A DNA stretch of 64,000 bases from Erysipelotrichaceae bacterium (GTDB taxonomy: Bacteria; Bacillota_I; Bacilli_A; Erysipelotrichales; Erysipelotrichaceae), in assembly GCA_017515475.1 (NCBI GenBank), contig JAFWFS010000018.1:17260-81259 (forward strand). Reading direction: 5' to 3'. The notes below the pieces were generated by a model, which saw only the letters and a program-made list of their open reading frames with translations, searched no databases and was not told the DNA's origin. How positions within the stretch are numbered: the first letter of the stretch is position 1; each line of letters begins with the position of its first letter. Of this stretch, positions 53,962-62,370 are shown in pieces. The translations under genes were made by a program, and so were the position numbers.

Positions 53962-56868
53962 ATGCAGATAAACGACAGAATTCACGGTTTTAAAATCACC
54001 AACATCCGTCATATTGATGAGATCAAGGCCGATCTCTATGAGATGATACATGAACAGACCAAAGCCAGGACGATCTGGCTGAAAAGGGACGATGAAAACA
54101 AGACGTTCTCGATCGCATTTAAGACGACCCCGGTTGACGATACCGGCGTTTTCCACATTCTGGAACATTCCGTTTTGAACGGATCAAAACGCTATCCGGT
54201 AAGAGAACCTTTCGTGGATCTTCTGAAAGGATCTCTGCAGACTTTCCTGAACGCGATGACCTATCCCGACAAGACAGTCTATCCGGTAAGCTCCAGAAAC
54301 AATAAGGATTTCATCAATCTGATGAGAGTATATCTGGATGCGGTATTCTATCCGAACGTCTTAAGCAATCCGAACATCTTCTATCAGGAAGGCTGGCATT
54401 ATGAACTGAACGATCCGAAGGAAGACCCGATCTACAAAGGCGTGGTCTTTAATGAAATGAAGGGTGCCTTCTCGTCGCCTGACGGTTTGAGAAGCAGATA
54501 CATGATGCATTCGCTGTTCCCGGATACCTGCTACGGCAACGAGTCGGGAGGCGATCCGGAGCATATTACCGATCTGACTTATGAACAGTTCTGCAATGCC
54601 CACAGGAAACATTACAGCCCAAGCAATTCCTACATCATTCTGGATGGCGACATGGACATTGAGCAGGTACTGGGCATCATCAACGATGAATATCTTTCTC
54701 ATTTTGATTCAGAGGGCGAAGTTACGCTCATCGAGAAACAGAAAGCGGTCATGGCCGATCCGGTTACGATCGAATTTGAAGTGTCTCCGGAAGAGAGCGG
54801 CGAAGGAAAGGCACAGGCGTCCTACGGCTATGTAATCGGCGATTTTAATGACAACGAAAAGGTTGCGGCATTTTCTCTGATCTCGTCCGTGCTTTGCGGA
54901 ACGAACGAATCCCCGTTAAAGAAAGCGATCTTAAGCAAGGGACTGGCTGAGGATGTTTCCTTCGATGTACAGGATGGAATTCTGCAGCCGTTTGTTGAGA
55001 TCGATGTGATCAACACCGATCTGGAAAAAGAGGAAGAGATCTATAGAACGATCAGAGAAGAATTGGAAAGAACAATCAGGGAAGGTCTGGACAGGGAAGA
55101 ACTGGAAGCTACCCTGAACCAGAGGGAATTCAAAGCCAAGGAAAGAGATTTCGGCGGAGCTCCTAAGGGACTGGTCTTCGCTTTGAGCGCGCTGGACAGC
55201 TGGCTTTACGACGGCGATCCGGTTGACAGCATCTGTTTCGACCGGCTCTTTGATGAACTGAGAAAAAAGATTTCTACCACATATTATGAAGATCTGATCA
55301 GCGATCTGATCCTCAACAGCAGGCACTGCGCAAAGGTGCTGCTGAAACCGTCGAACGTGCTGGGTCAGAAGAAGGCCGAACATGAAAAGGAAAAGCTCCT
55401 GAACATCGCCTCGACCTGGTCGGACAGGGACAGGGAAGAACTGACGGAAATGAACCGCAGGCTTCAGAAGTGGCAGGCGGAAGAAGATACTCCGGAACAG
55501 AAGGCGACTCTTCCGGCTCTGCATCTGGAAGATCTGAAGAAGACACCGACGGAATATCCACTGGAAGTCTGTCTCCACATCGGAACCAATACCGTACTGA
55601 AGCACAGTAATGACACGGATGGCATTTCATATGTCACGCTGAACATAGAAGCCGACGATCTGGAACTTCGGGAATATGCCGTTCTGATTCAGCTTCTGTC
55701 TTATCTGGGAAAACTGAAAACGGAACACTACGATCCATTGACTTTAAGCAGGCTCATGAAGAGTATCCTGGGAGACTTCTCCGGTTCCTTCTCGCCTTCT
55801 ATTACTTATCATAGTCACGACCAGAAAAACGTCGCTTCCATCAGCTGGTCCTGTCTGCATCGCAACGACGATGAAGCAGTCAGACTGGTGAAAGAGATCC
55901 TCTACACGACGGATTTCTCCGACAAGAAAGCCGTCAGAGACATCCTGAAACAGAACATCTTCATCATGGAACAGGGATTCATCAATGCCGGACATTCTTT
56001 TGCCCTACAAAGAGCGGCAGCTCACTGTTCCTCGCTGGCGATCGTATCGGAAAACGCGGGCGGTTATGAAGCCTACCGTTATTTAAGGGATCTGGATGAA
56101 AACTGGGAAACAAAAGCGGACGGCTTTATAGCGAAACTGGAAGAACTGAAGAAAAGACTTTTCATTAAGGAAAGATATACGGTATCGGTTGCGAGCGAAG
56201 ACATGCCGGCAATCGTCAAAGCGCTTCTGGATGACGCGCCAAACGGAACGGTAGGAGAAACGACGGAAAAGAAGCCTCTGGCTCACAAGCGCGAAGGCAT
56301 TGCCGTTCCTGCCAATATCTCATATGCCGCAAAGAGTTCGGCACTTAGAGAAGACATCAAGGATCTTGGCGTCATGTATGTAATATCAAATATCCTGACC
56401 TACGATTATCTCTGGAACAACATCCGTGTGAAGGGAGGAGCCTACGGCTGCGGTTTCCGCTGCGGTTTCGCAAAAGCGACGAACTTCTATTCTTACAGGG
56501 ATCCGAATCCTGCCAACTCGCTGAAGATCTACAGAGACGTTACGGAATATCTGAAAGAATTCTGCAGCAGAAAGGATGATATCGAAAACTACATCGTAGG
56601 AACGACAGGCGATTTCGATCCGCTGCTCTCCGTTAAGTCGGCTATCCGCGCATCCGACACGGAATATCTGATGGAGATCTCTTTGGAAGACAAGCAGGAG
56701 ATCCTGAACCAGATCTTAAGTGCAGACAGAGAAAAGATCAGGGAAGCGATCAGACTGTTTGAGAAGATGAATCAGGAAGACAACGTCTGCGTCATCGGCA
56801 ACAGAGATGCCCTGGAGAAGTGCAAGGATCAGCTGGACGAGATCTTCGATCTAAGTCAGAAGGCGTAA
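53962..56868 (+). CDS. M16C-family zinc metalloprotease (PreP-like)
   Basis: A 968-residue peptidasome that degrades small peptides in a closed chamber. The inverted zinc motif HILEH (His65, Glu68, His69) lies in DTGVFHILEHSVLNGS, with the typical FLNAMTYPDKTVYPVSS and EGWHYELNDP shortly after. The C-terminal half repeats the fold without a zinc site and has RVKGGAYGCGFRC and FSYRDPN-like elements (YSYRDPNPANSL). Length fits PreP/HypA proteases (960-1000). Cytoplasmic. Ribosome site AGGAGG. Confidence 0.94.
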   Translation: MQINDRIHGFKITNIRHIDEIKADLYEMIHEQTKARTIWLKRDDENKTFSIAFKTTPVDDTGVFHILEHSVLNGSKRYPVREPFVDLLKGSLQTFLNAMTYPDKTVYPVSSRNNKDFINLMRVYLDAVFYPNVLSNPNIFYQEGWHYELNDPKEDPIYKGVVFNEMKGAFSSPDGLRSRYMMHSLFPDTCYGNESGGDPEHITDLTYEQFCNAHRKHYSPSNSYIILDGDMDIEQVLGIINDEYLSHFDSEGEVTLIEKQKAVMADPVTIEFEVSPEESGEGKAQASYGYVIGDFNDNEKVAAFSLISSVLCGTNESPLKKAILSKGLAEDVSFDVQDGILQPFVEIDVINTDLEKEEEIYRTIREELERTIREGLDREELEATLNQREFKAKERDFGGAPKGLVFALSALDSWLYDGDPVDSICFDRLFDELRKKISTTYYEDLISDLILNSRHCAKVLLKPSNVLGQKKAEHEKEKLLNIASTWSDRDREELTEMNRRLQKWQAEEDTPEQKATLPALHLEDLKKTPTEYPLEVCLHIGTNTVLKHSNDTDGISYVTLNIEADDLELREYAVLIQLLSYLGKLKTEHYDPLTLSRLMKSILGDFSGSFSPSITYHSHDQKNVASISWSCLHRNDDEAVRLVKEILYTTDFSDKKAVRDILKQNIFIMEQGFINAGHSFALQRAAAHCSSLAIVSENAGGYEAYRYLRDLDENWETKADGFIAKLEELKKRLFIKERYTVSVASEDMPAIVKALLDDAPNGTVGETTEKKPLAHKREGIAVPANISYAAKSSALREDIKDLGVMYVISNILTYDYLWNNIRVKGGAYGCGFRCGFAKATNFYSYRDPNPANSLKIYRDVTEYLKEFCSRKDDIENYIVGTTGDFDPLLSVKSAIRASDTEYLMEISLEDKQEILNQILSADREKIREAIRLFEKMNQEDNVCVIGNRDALEKCKDQLDEIFDLSQKA

Positions 56869-56878
56869 TCGTTGATTC

Positions 56879-56908
56879 AAAGACAGGTCGTGGGACCTGT
56901 CTTTTCTT
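56879..56908 (+). terminator. M16C gene terminator
   Basis: AAGACAGGTC pairs with GACCTGTCTT over four bases, then TTCTTTG. Confidence 0.85.
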
Positions 56909-56944
56909 TGCCGTGTTATGATAGAAAGGAACGAAGGAAGAATT

Positions 56945-57616
56945 ATGAATAAAGAACTGTTGAAAGAAGGATTGATCAAATACACTGCAGGAGTCGTCCT
57001 GGTAGCTGCGCTGCTGTTTGTTCCTGCGGGTTCACTGAAATGGGCAGACGGACGGATCTTCATGGCTGTTCTGTTTGTGCCGATGCTTCTGGCCGGGATC
57101 GTCATGTATCTGAAAGCGCCGGATCTTTTAAGAAGAAGACTGAACGCCAAGGAGAAAGAAGCCAAGCAGAAAGATGTCATCGGTTTAAGCGGACTGATGT
57201 TTCTGGCTGCTTTCATTGTTGCCGGACTCAACTACAGATTCGGCTGGATCAGATTCCCTGAATTCATCAGAATAGCGGGTATTGTCATCTTCCTGCTTTC
57301 CTACCTGATGTTTGCGGAAGTGTTAAGAGAGAACGAATACCTCTCCCGCACCATTGAAGTACAGGAAGGACAGAAGGTCGTTGATACGGGCCTTTACGGA
57401 ATTGTCAGACATCCGATGTATTCGGCTACGGTTCTTCTTTTCTTAAGCATGCCTCTGATCATGAATTCGCCGATCTCTTTCGGGATCATGCTGCTGTACA
57501 TCCCGCTGATCGTGAAGCGCATCCTGAATGAAGAAGAAGTCCTGGAGAAAGGACTGCAAGGTTATAAGGAATATAAGGAAAAGGTAAAGTACAGGTTACT
57601 TCCTTTTATCTGGTAA
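56945..57616 (+). CDS. Isoprenylcysteine methyltransferase-like membrane protein
   Basis: A 223-residue protein with five or six helices. The C-terminal VVDTGLYGIVRHPMYSATVLLFLSMPL and LNEEEVLEKGLQGYKEYKEKVKYRLLPFIW match the ICMT/phospholipid methyltransferase fold, which binds SAM at the membrane. I start at MNKELL (AAGGAAG upstream); an ATG 27 bases earlier lacks a site. Seven bases from mntP. Substrate unknown. Confidence 0.8.
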   Translation: MNKELLKEGLIKYTAGVVLVAALLFVPAGSLKWADGRIFMAVLFVPMLLAGIVMYLKAPDLLRRRLNAKEKEAKQKDVIGLSGLMFLAAFIVAGLNYRFGWIRFPEFIRIAGIVIFLLSYLMFAEVLRENEYLSRTIEVQEGQKVVDTGLYGIVRHPMYSATVLLFLSMPLIMNSPISFGIMLLYIPLIVKRILNEEEVLEKGLQGYKEYKEKVKYRLLPFIW

Positions 57617-57623
57617 TCGGAAT

Positions 57624-58178
57624 ATGAATGCTCTGGATATACTGCTGATTTCGATCGGCATGGCGATGGACTCGTTTGCCGTATCGGTATGTAAAGGACT
57701 TTCCATTAGAAAAGCCGGAATCCCGGAAGGCGTAAAGTGCGGAATCTACTTCGGCGGTTTTCAGGCACTGATGCCGGTGATCGGCTACTATCTGGGCAGA
57801 CTGTTTGCGGATCTGATCGTGAAGATCGACCACTGGATCGCCTTTATACTGCTGCTGTTCATCGGTCTGCAGATGATACGGGAATCCCGGGAAACCGAAA
57901 ACGTCGACGACAGGATGGATGTCAAGACGATGCTGATACTGGCAGTTGCCACCAGTATCGATGCCCTGACGATCGGTATTACTCTGGCCTTCATAAACGT
58001 AAACATCTGGATAGTCGTGACATCGATCGGCGTAGTTACGTTCATGTTTTCGCTGGTCGGTGTACTGATCGGCAGAAGAGTCGGTTCCATGCTTGGAAAC
58101 AAAGCCAAGATCATCGGCGGTCTGATCCTGATCTATCTTGGAACCAAGATACTTCTGGAACATCTGGGAGTGATCTGA
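57624..58178 (+). CDS. mntP: Manganese efflux pump MntP
   Basis: Six-helix membrane protein (184 residues) that exports Mn2+. GMAMDSFAVSVCKGL in helix 1 and VATSIDALTIGITLAF in helix 4 carry the conserved Asp residues of the two-repeat MntP fold. No yybP-ykoY riboswitch is visible upstream, where only seven bases separate it from the preceding gene. Overlaps the next gene by one base (TGATG). Confidence 0.92.
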   Translation: MNALDILLISIGMAMDSFAVSVCKGLSIRKAGIPEGVKCGIYFGGFQALMPVIGYYLGRLFADLIVKIDHWIAFILLLFIGLQMIRESRETENVDDRMDVKTMLILAVATSIDALTIGITLAFINVNIWIVVTSIGVVTFMFSLVGVLIGRRVGSMLGNKAKIIGGLILIYLGTKILLEHLGVI

Positions 58179-58828
58179 TGGAAATTGGAATCAGACAGCA
58201 TGCGGTTCTGTATGCCTTGATCTGCAGGTGCTGTTTTTTGAACGGAGAAGACGAGGCAGAAGAGCTGATTGAGGAAATCACCGTCGCTTACGGCAGAAGA
58301 CGCGGAGAAAGAATGCATAGACTGTCTGTAGAGAACAAAGAAGATGCCCACATGAATTCTTTTCTGATCCATTCGGAATGGCAGGGAAAGGAAGGAGAAA
58401 ACATCAGCGCGACGTCTTTTGAAAAAGACAGAACGATTACCGAAGTAACAAAGTGCGCGTGGTGCGATACCTGGAGAGAATACGGTCTTCTGGAATACGG
58501 ATCGCGTTACTGCAGATATATCGATAAGGCGATCTGTGAAGGTTTTGACGGAGGCTTTGATCTGCGGGTTACTTCCGTTTTGAGTAAAGGCGATCCGTGC
58601 TGCCGTTTTGAGTGGACAAAAGGAGCGGATCCGGAATTCATTTCTGAACAAAGAATAGACAGAAAATGGATTCTTCCGTTTTCATTCCACTGTCGGGAAC
58701 TGCTTCAATGCGCGCGTGACGTCTTGAGAAAGCGCAGCAAAGAAGAGATCGCCGAAGAAGCAGAAAGAGAATTTCTCAGGATCTTTCCTGATGCAATAGA
58801 ACTGTTTAGCAAAGAGGAAAACATATGA
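58178..58828 (+). CDS. L-2-amino-thiazoline-4-carboxylic acid hydrolase-like protein
   Basis: A 216-residue protein. VTKCAWCDTWREYGLLEYGSRYCRYIDKAICEGF and SKGDPCCRFEW (Cys/Asp pattern) match the ATC-hydrolase domain family, whose few known members open a thiazoline ring in L-cysteine production; most are uncharacterised. I start at 58178, where ATG overlaps the mntP stop; an open frame continues upstream but only inside mntP. Overlaps the GH13 gene by four bases. Confidence 0.7.
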   Translation: MEIGIRQHAVLYALICRCCFLNGEDEAEELIEEITVAYGRRRGERMHRLSVENKEDAHMNSFLIHSEWQGKEGENISATSFEKDRTITEVTKCAWCDTWREYGLLEYGSRYCRYIDKAICEGFDGGFDLRVTSVLSKGDPCCRFEWTKGADPEFISEQRIDRKWILPFSFHCRELLQCARDVLRKRSKEEIAEEAEREFLRIFPDAIELFSKEENI

Positions 58829-60708
58829 TAGAACGCAGCAGCAGACTGAAAGACGTCATGAAAACACCATCCGGACACGATGTGATCGCCAGACTGCTTT
58901 ATTCGTTCGGACTGGATGAGAACATCGTTACAAAAACTCCGCTTGGAAACATCACGATCGGTGCGCTGCAGAAGCTCAGTTTCGGAAAACTAAACGATGC
59001 ATCCATCGACGCTCTTCTGAGACTGCTGAATTCTCTGGATGAAGAGACATCAGAGGAGGAAGAAATCCCGGTCAAGGAAGTCTGGTGGAAAGAGGCGGTA
59101 TTCTATCAGGTCTATCCCCGTTCTTTTTCCGACAGCAATCACGACGGCATCGGCGATATCAGGGGTATCGTTTCCAGACTGGATCACATCAAGAATCTGG
59201 GAGTTGACGCTATCTGGTGCTGCCCGTTCTACGATTCGCCGAACGCCGATAACGGCTACGACATCCGCGACTACAAAAAGATCATGGATGAATTCGGAAC
59301 GATGGAAGATGTGGAAGAACTGATCAGCGAATGTCACAAAAGAGATTTGAAGATCATCGTCGATCTGGTGATGAATCACACGTCGGATGAACACGAATGG
59401 TTCCGGAAAGCCCTGAAAGGTGACAGGAAATACAGGGATTACTATATCTGGCGGAAACAGCCGAACAACTGGACGTCATTCTTCTCCGGAAGCGCCTGGA
59501 AGTACTTTGAAGAGCAGAAAGAATACGCCCTGCATCTTTTTGCCGAGAAACAGATGGATCTTAACTGGGACAACCCGAAAGTCAGAAAAGAAATGTACGA
59601 CATAGCCGCTTACTGGCTTGAAAAAGGAGCGGACGGTTTCCGTCTGGATGTAGTAAGCTTCATCTCCAAGAGCGAAGGTTTTCCGGATGGCGATCCGATG
59701 ATCGGCTCCCTGGTTTCCTTTACCGGTATCGAGCACTATTTCCACGGACCGCATCTGGATGAATATCTCAGGGAATTCCACGAGAACTGCCTGAAGAAAT
59801 ACGATGCCTATACGGTAGGGGAATGTCCGGGCAACGGACTGATGATGTCAAGGATGATCACGGGCGACGACAGGAATGAACTGACACAGCTCTTCTCTTT
59901 CGATCATATCGAAAATCCGGGAAAGACCCGGATGGACGTCTACGACTTCGATCTGCGAAAGATGATCCCGGAAATCGTCAGATGGCAGACACGGTATTCC
60001 AGCCATTGCTGGCCAACCGTTTTCTTCAACAACCACGATGTACCGAGAATGTGCTCCAAGATCGACCACGAAGGGAAACATCACGATGCGATCTGCAAGC
60101 TGCTCGTAACGATGCAGATGACGCTGAAAGGAACGCCGTACATCTATCAGGGCGACGAGATCGGGATGTCCGATTACCCGTTTGAGTCAATTGAAGACTA
60201 CCGGGATATCGAAGCGATCAACTACTACCGGGAACAGCTGGAAAAGGGAAAAAGCGAAAAGGAGATTCTCAGAAGGCTTCTCTACGGTTCTAGAGACCAT
60301 GCCCGCACTCCGATGCAATGGGACGGCAGTCTGTACGCCGGTTTTTCCGATCATGAACCATGGCTCAAGGTCAATCCGAATCACAAGGAGATCAACGTAG
60401 AAACGGAAGAAGCGGACGGGAACTCTATCCTGCACTTTTACCGCAGAATGATCAGGATGCGTAAAGACAACCCTGCCCTGATTTATGGAAGCTTTGATCT
60501 GATCAAAACAAAGAAAGACATATTTGCCTATTGCCGGCAGAAAGACGGCAGAAAGTTCATGATCATCATGAATCTTACAGACAAAGAAAAGGATTATCCG
60601 TTTACAGTTCACGAAAAACTGATATCATCTAACTATGAAGTTTATTCCAATAAACTGAGAGCCTATGAGGCTAACGTATTTGAAGTAGAAGAAACAAGAG
60701 AGGTTTGA
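58825..60708 (+). CDS. GH13 alpha-glucosidase (oligo-1,6-glucosidase type) with N-terminal extension
   Basis: A 627-residue cytoplasmic alpha-amylase-family enzyme. From about residue 87: VFYQVYPRSFSDSNHDGIGD, LVMNHTSDEHEWF, GFRLDVVSFISKSEGFPDG (nucleophile Asp), YTVGECPG (acid/base Glu) and FFNNHDVPR (transition-state Asp); this is the isomaltase/trehalose-6-P hydrolase/dextran glucosidase group. The first ~85 residues are extra: a small helical domain (VIARLLYSFGLDENIVTKTP, LNDASIDALLRLLNSL) and an acidic linker. Such enzymes normally begin at the WWKEAVFYQ motif. Confidence 0.93.
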   Translation: MIERSSRLKDVMKTPSGHDVIARLLYSFGLDENIVTKTPLGNITIGALQKLSFGKLNDASIDALLRLLNSLDEETSEEEEIPVKEVWWKEAVFYQVYPRSFSDSNHDGIGDIRGIVSRLDHIKNLGVDAIWCCPFYDSPNADNGYDIRDYKKIMDEFGTMEDVEELISECHKRDLKIIVDLVMNHTSDEHEWFRKALKGDRKYRDYYIWRKQPNNWTSFFSGSAWKYFEEQKEYALHLFAEKQMDLNWDNPKVRKEMYDIAAYWLEKGADGFRLDVVSFISKSEGFPDGDPMIGSLVSFTGIEHYFHGPHLDEYLREFHENCLKKYDAYTVGECPGNGLMMSRMITGDDRNELTQLFSFDHIENPGKTRMDVYDFDLRKMIPEIVRWQTRYSSHCWPTVFFNNHDVPRMCSKIDHEGKHHDAICKLLVTMQMTLKGTPYIYQGDEIGMSDYPFESIEDYRDIEAINYYREQLEKGKSEKEILRRLLYGSRDHARTPMQWDGSLYAGFSDHEPWLKVNPNHKEINVETEEADGNSILHFYRRMIRMRKDNPALIYGSFDLIKTKKDIFAYCRQKDGRKFMIIMNLTDKEKDYPFTVHEKLISSNYEVYSNKLRAYEANVFEVEETREV

Positions 60709-60711
60709 TTT

Positions 60712-61368
60712 ATGTATAAAACAGAAGAGCTCTTCGATCTGGACCACACGCTGGCGAAGGATTATCTGAAACAGTACGAACATCCCTGGGAAGCATTAAA
60801 AGGGATCAAGGAAATGATCGTCGAACTGGGAGAGAATCTCGATCCAAACGAATATACGGAAGTATCGGAACACGTCTGGATTCACAAGGATGCGACCGTG
60901 TTTCCTAGCGCCTACATCGCTCCTCCGTGCATCATCGGTGCCGGAACGGAAGTCAGACACTGCGCCTTCATCAGAGGTTCCGCTCTGGTCGGAGAAAACT
61001 GCGTCGTAGGCAACAGCTGTGAACTGAAGAACGTCATCCTCTTCGATCACGTCCAGACGCCGCACTACAACTATGTCGGCGATTCTATCCTGGGACACTA
61101 TGCCCACATGGGTGCCGGAAGCATCACTTCCAACGTCAAGTCCGACAGGAAGCCGGTTGTTGTCCATGGCGAAGAAGACGTGGAAACGGGACTGAAGAAA
61201 TTCGGTGCGATGATCGGAGACCACGTTGAAGTCGGATGCAACTCGGTACTGAATCCGGGAACGGTAATCGGAAGAAATTCCAATGTTTATCCTCTGGCCA
61301 GAGTCAGAGGAACCATCCCTGCCGATTCCATCTATAAAGACGAAGACAACATCGTGGAGAAATACTGA
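60712..61368 (+). CDS. Left-handed beta-helix sugar-nucleotide transferase-like protein
   Basis: A 218-residue protein with hexapeptide repeats (IIGAGTEVRHCAFIRGSALVGENCVVGNSCELKNVILF in parts, then GDHVEVGCNSVLNPGTVIG). It resembles the C-terminal acyltransferase half of GlmU and is often annotated as UDP-N-acetylglucosamine pyrophosphorylase-like, but it has no nucleotidyltransferase domain. PLARVRGTIPADSIYK near the end is typical for this group. Three bases after GH13; overlaps the next gene by one base. Confidence 0.8.
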   Translation: MYKTEELFDLDHTLAKDYLKQYEHPWEALKGIKEMIVELGENLDPNEYTEVSEHVWIHKDATVFPSAYIAPPCIIGAGTEVRHCAFIRGSALVGENCVVGNSCELKNVILFDHVQTPHYNYVGDSILGHYAHMGAGSITSNVKSDRKPVVVHGEEDVETGLKKFGAMIGDHVEVGCNSVLNPGTVIGRNSNVYPLARVRGTIPADSIYKDEDNIVEKY

Positions 61369-62018
61369 TGATCAAGGGCGTTATCTTTGATCTGGACGGA
61401 ACGACTCTGTACACTCTGCCTGACCTGCATCATTCCGTCAACCTGACGATGAAGCATTTCGGTTTTCCTAAGAAAACGGCAGAAGAAGTCAAGGCGGGCG
61501 TAGGCAACGGTTTTCAGAGGCTGATCGATGCGATCGTTCCGGAAGGAACCGACGAAGCAAAACGGAAGGAAGTCGGTGTTTATTACCGCGATACCTATCG
61601 GGAAAACTGCTGTATTGATACAGTGCCTTATGAAGGAATGAACGAAGTCCTGAAGACTCTTCAGGAGAAGGGCATAAAGCTGGCAATCAATTCCAACAAG
61701 AGCGACAACACCACAAAGATCCTGATTGCGAAGTGTTTCCCTGATATTTCCTTTACGGAAGTCATGGGAGCGAGAGAAGGTCTTCCGCACAAACCGGATC
61801 CAAGCGGAGCAAGGCAGATCCTGGATCTGATGAAGATCAGCGAGGAAGAAGCCCTCTATGTCGGAGACAGCGATACGGATATGCTGACGGCGAAGAACGC
61901 CGGAATCAGGGCGGTCGGATGTCTCTGGGGATATCGCGATCTCAAGACTCTGATGGACAGCGGCGCCGATATCGTGCTGTCCAGGCCGGAAGAACTGCTG
62001 GATCATCTGAACGATTAA
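61368..62018 (+). CDS. HAD hydrolase, phosphoglycolate phosphatase-like
   Basis: A 216-residue HAD phosphatase. FDLDGTTLYTLPDLHHSVN (motif I, followed by the Gph-type helix), NSNKSD (motif II), KPDPSGARQ (motif III) and YVGDSDTDMLTAKNAG (motif IV) are intact. Last gene in the string that starts with the methyltransferase-like gene. Confidence 0.85.
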   Translation: MIKGVIFDLDGTTLYTLPDLHHSVNLTMKHFGFPKKTAEEVKAGVGNGFQRLIDAIVPEGTDEAKRKEVGVYYRDTYRENCCIDTVPYEGMNEVLKTLQEKGIKLAINSNKSDNTTKILIAKCFPDISFTEVMGAREGLPHKPDPSGARQILDLMKISEEEALYVGDSDTDMLTAKNAGIRAVGCLWGYRDLKTLMDSGADIVLSRPEELLDHLND

Positions 62019-62040
62019 GTCCTGAACAGGACTTTTCTTC
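62017..62040 (+). terminator. Terminator of the mntP-GH13-HAD operon
   Basis: AAGTCCT pairs with AGGACTT over GAAC, then TTCTTCC; overlaps the stop codon. Confidence 0.75.
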
Positions 62041-62051
62041 CGTTAATCTAC

Positions 62052-62081
62052 TTGAATTAAATTCAATTCATCAGTTACAAT
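62052..62081 (+). promoter_or_regulatory. Promoter with 7-1-7 inverted repeat (Fur-like operator) of the feo operon
   Basis: TTGAAT (62052-62057), 18 bases, TACAAT (62076-62081). TTGAATTAAATTCAA (62052-62066) is a perfect 7-1-7 inverted repeat covering the -35. Fur-family repressors bind 7-1-7 repeats, and ferrous iron uptake genes follow. The base sequence is not the classical Fur box, so the regulator is inferred. Confidence 0.6.
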
Positions 62082-62088
62082 AAGACTG

Positions 62089-62343
62089 ATGAAGACAGGA
62101 GATAAAGTCTATTACAACAGAAACGGTCAGCCCGCCGAGGCGGAAGTGATCCGCATTTCAGGCGACTATGTGACGCTGCGTTATTATGTAACGGTATGGA
62201 TCGGCAACGACAATCCCTACTTTAACATGCACGGGGGATTCCGTTTAAGAAGAAACCGGGTCTATTCAAGCAAGAAAGAAGTTGAGGAAGAGATCCGCAG
62301 AAAGCGCGAGAGGAAATATAAAAACGAAGAAGCGGGTATATAA
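62089..62343 (+). CDS. Small basic protein at the head of the feo operon
   Basis: An 84-residue protein; the first 50 residues (MKTGDKVYYNRNGQPAEAEV) look like a small SH3/KOW-type barrel, the rest is a basic helix (KEVEEEIRRKRERKYK). The ATG is seven bases after the -10 box with no ribosome site, so the mRNA is probably leaderless. Twenty-seven bases before feoAB. Confidence 0.65.
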   Translation: MKTGDKVYYNRNGQPAEAEVIRISGDYVTLRYYVTVWIGNDNPYFNMHGGFRLRRNRVYSSKKEVEEEIRRKRERKYKNEEAGI

Positions 62344-62370
62344 TGATAGAGAATAGAAAGCCCGAAGAAT

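Noticed and set aside
57737..58177. Longer N-terminus for the ATC-hydrolase-like gene
   Set aside because: The upstream part lies wholly within mntP in another frame and reads as charged noise; the ATG overlapping the mntP stop fits operon structure.
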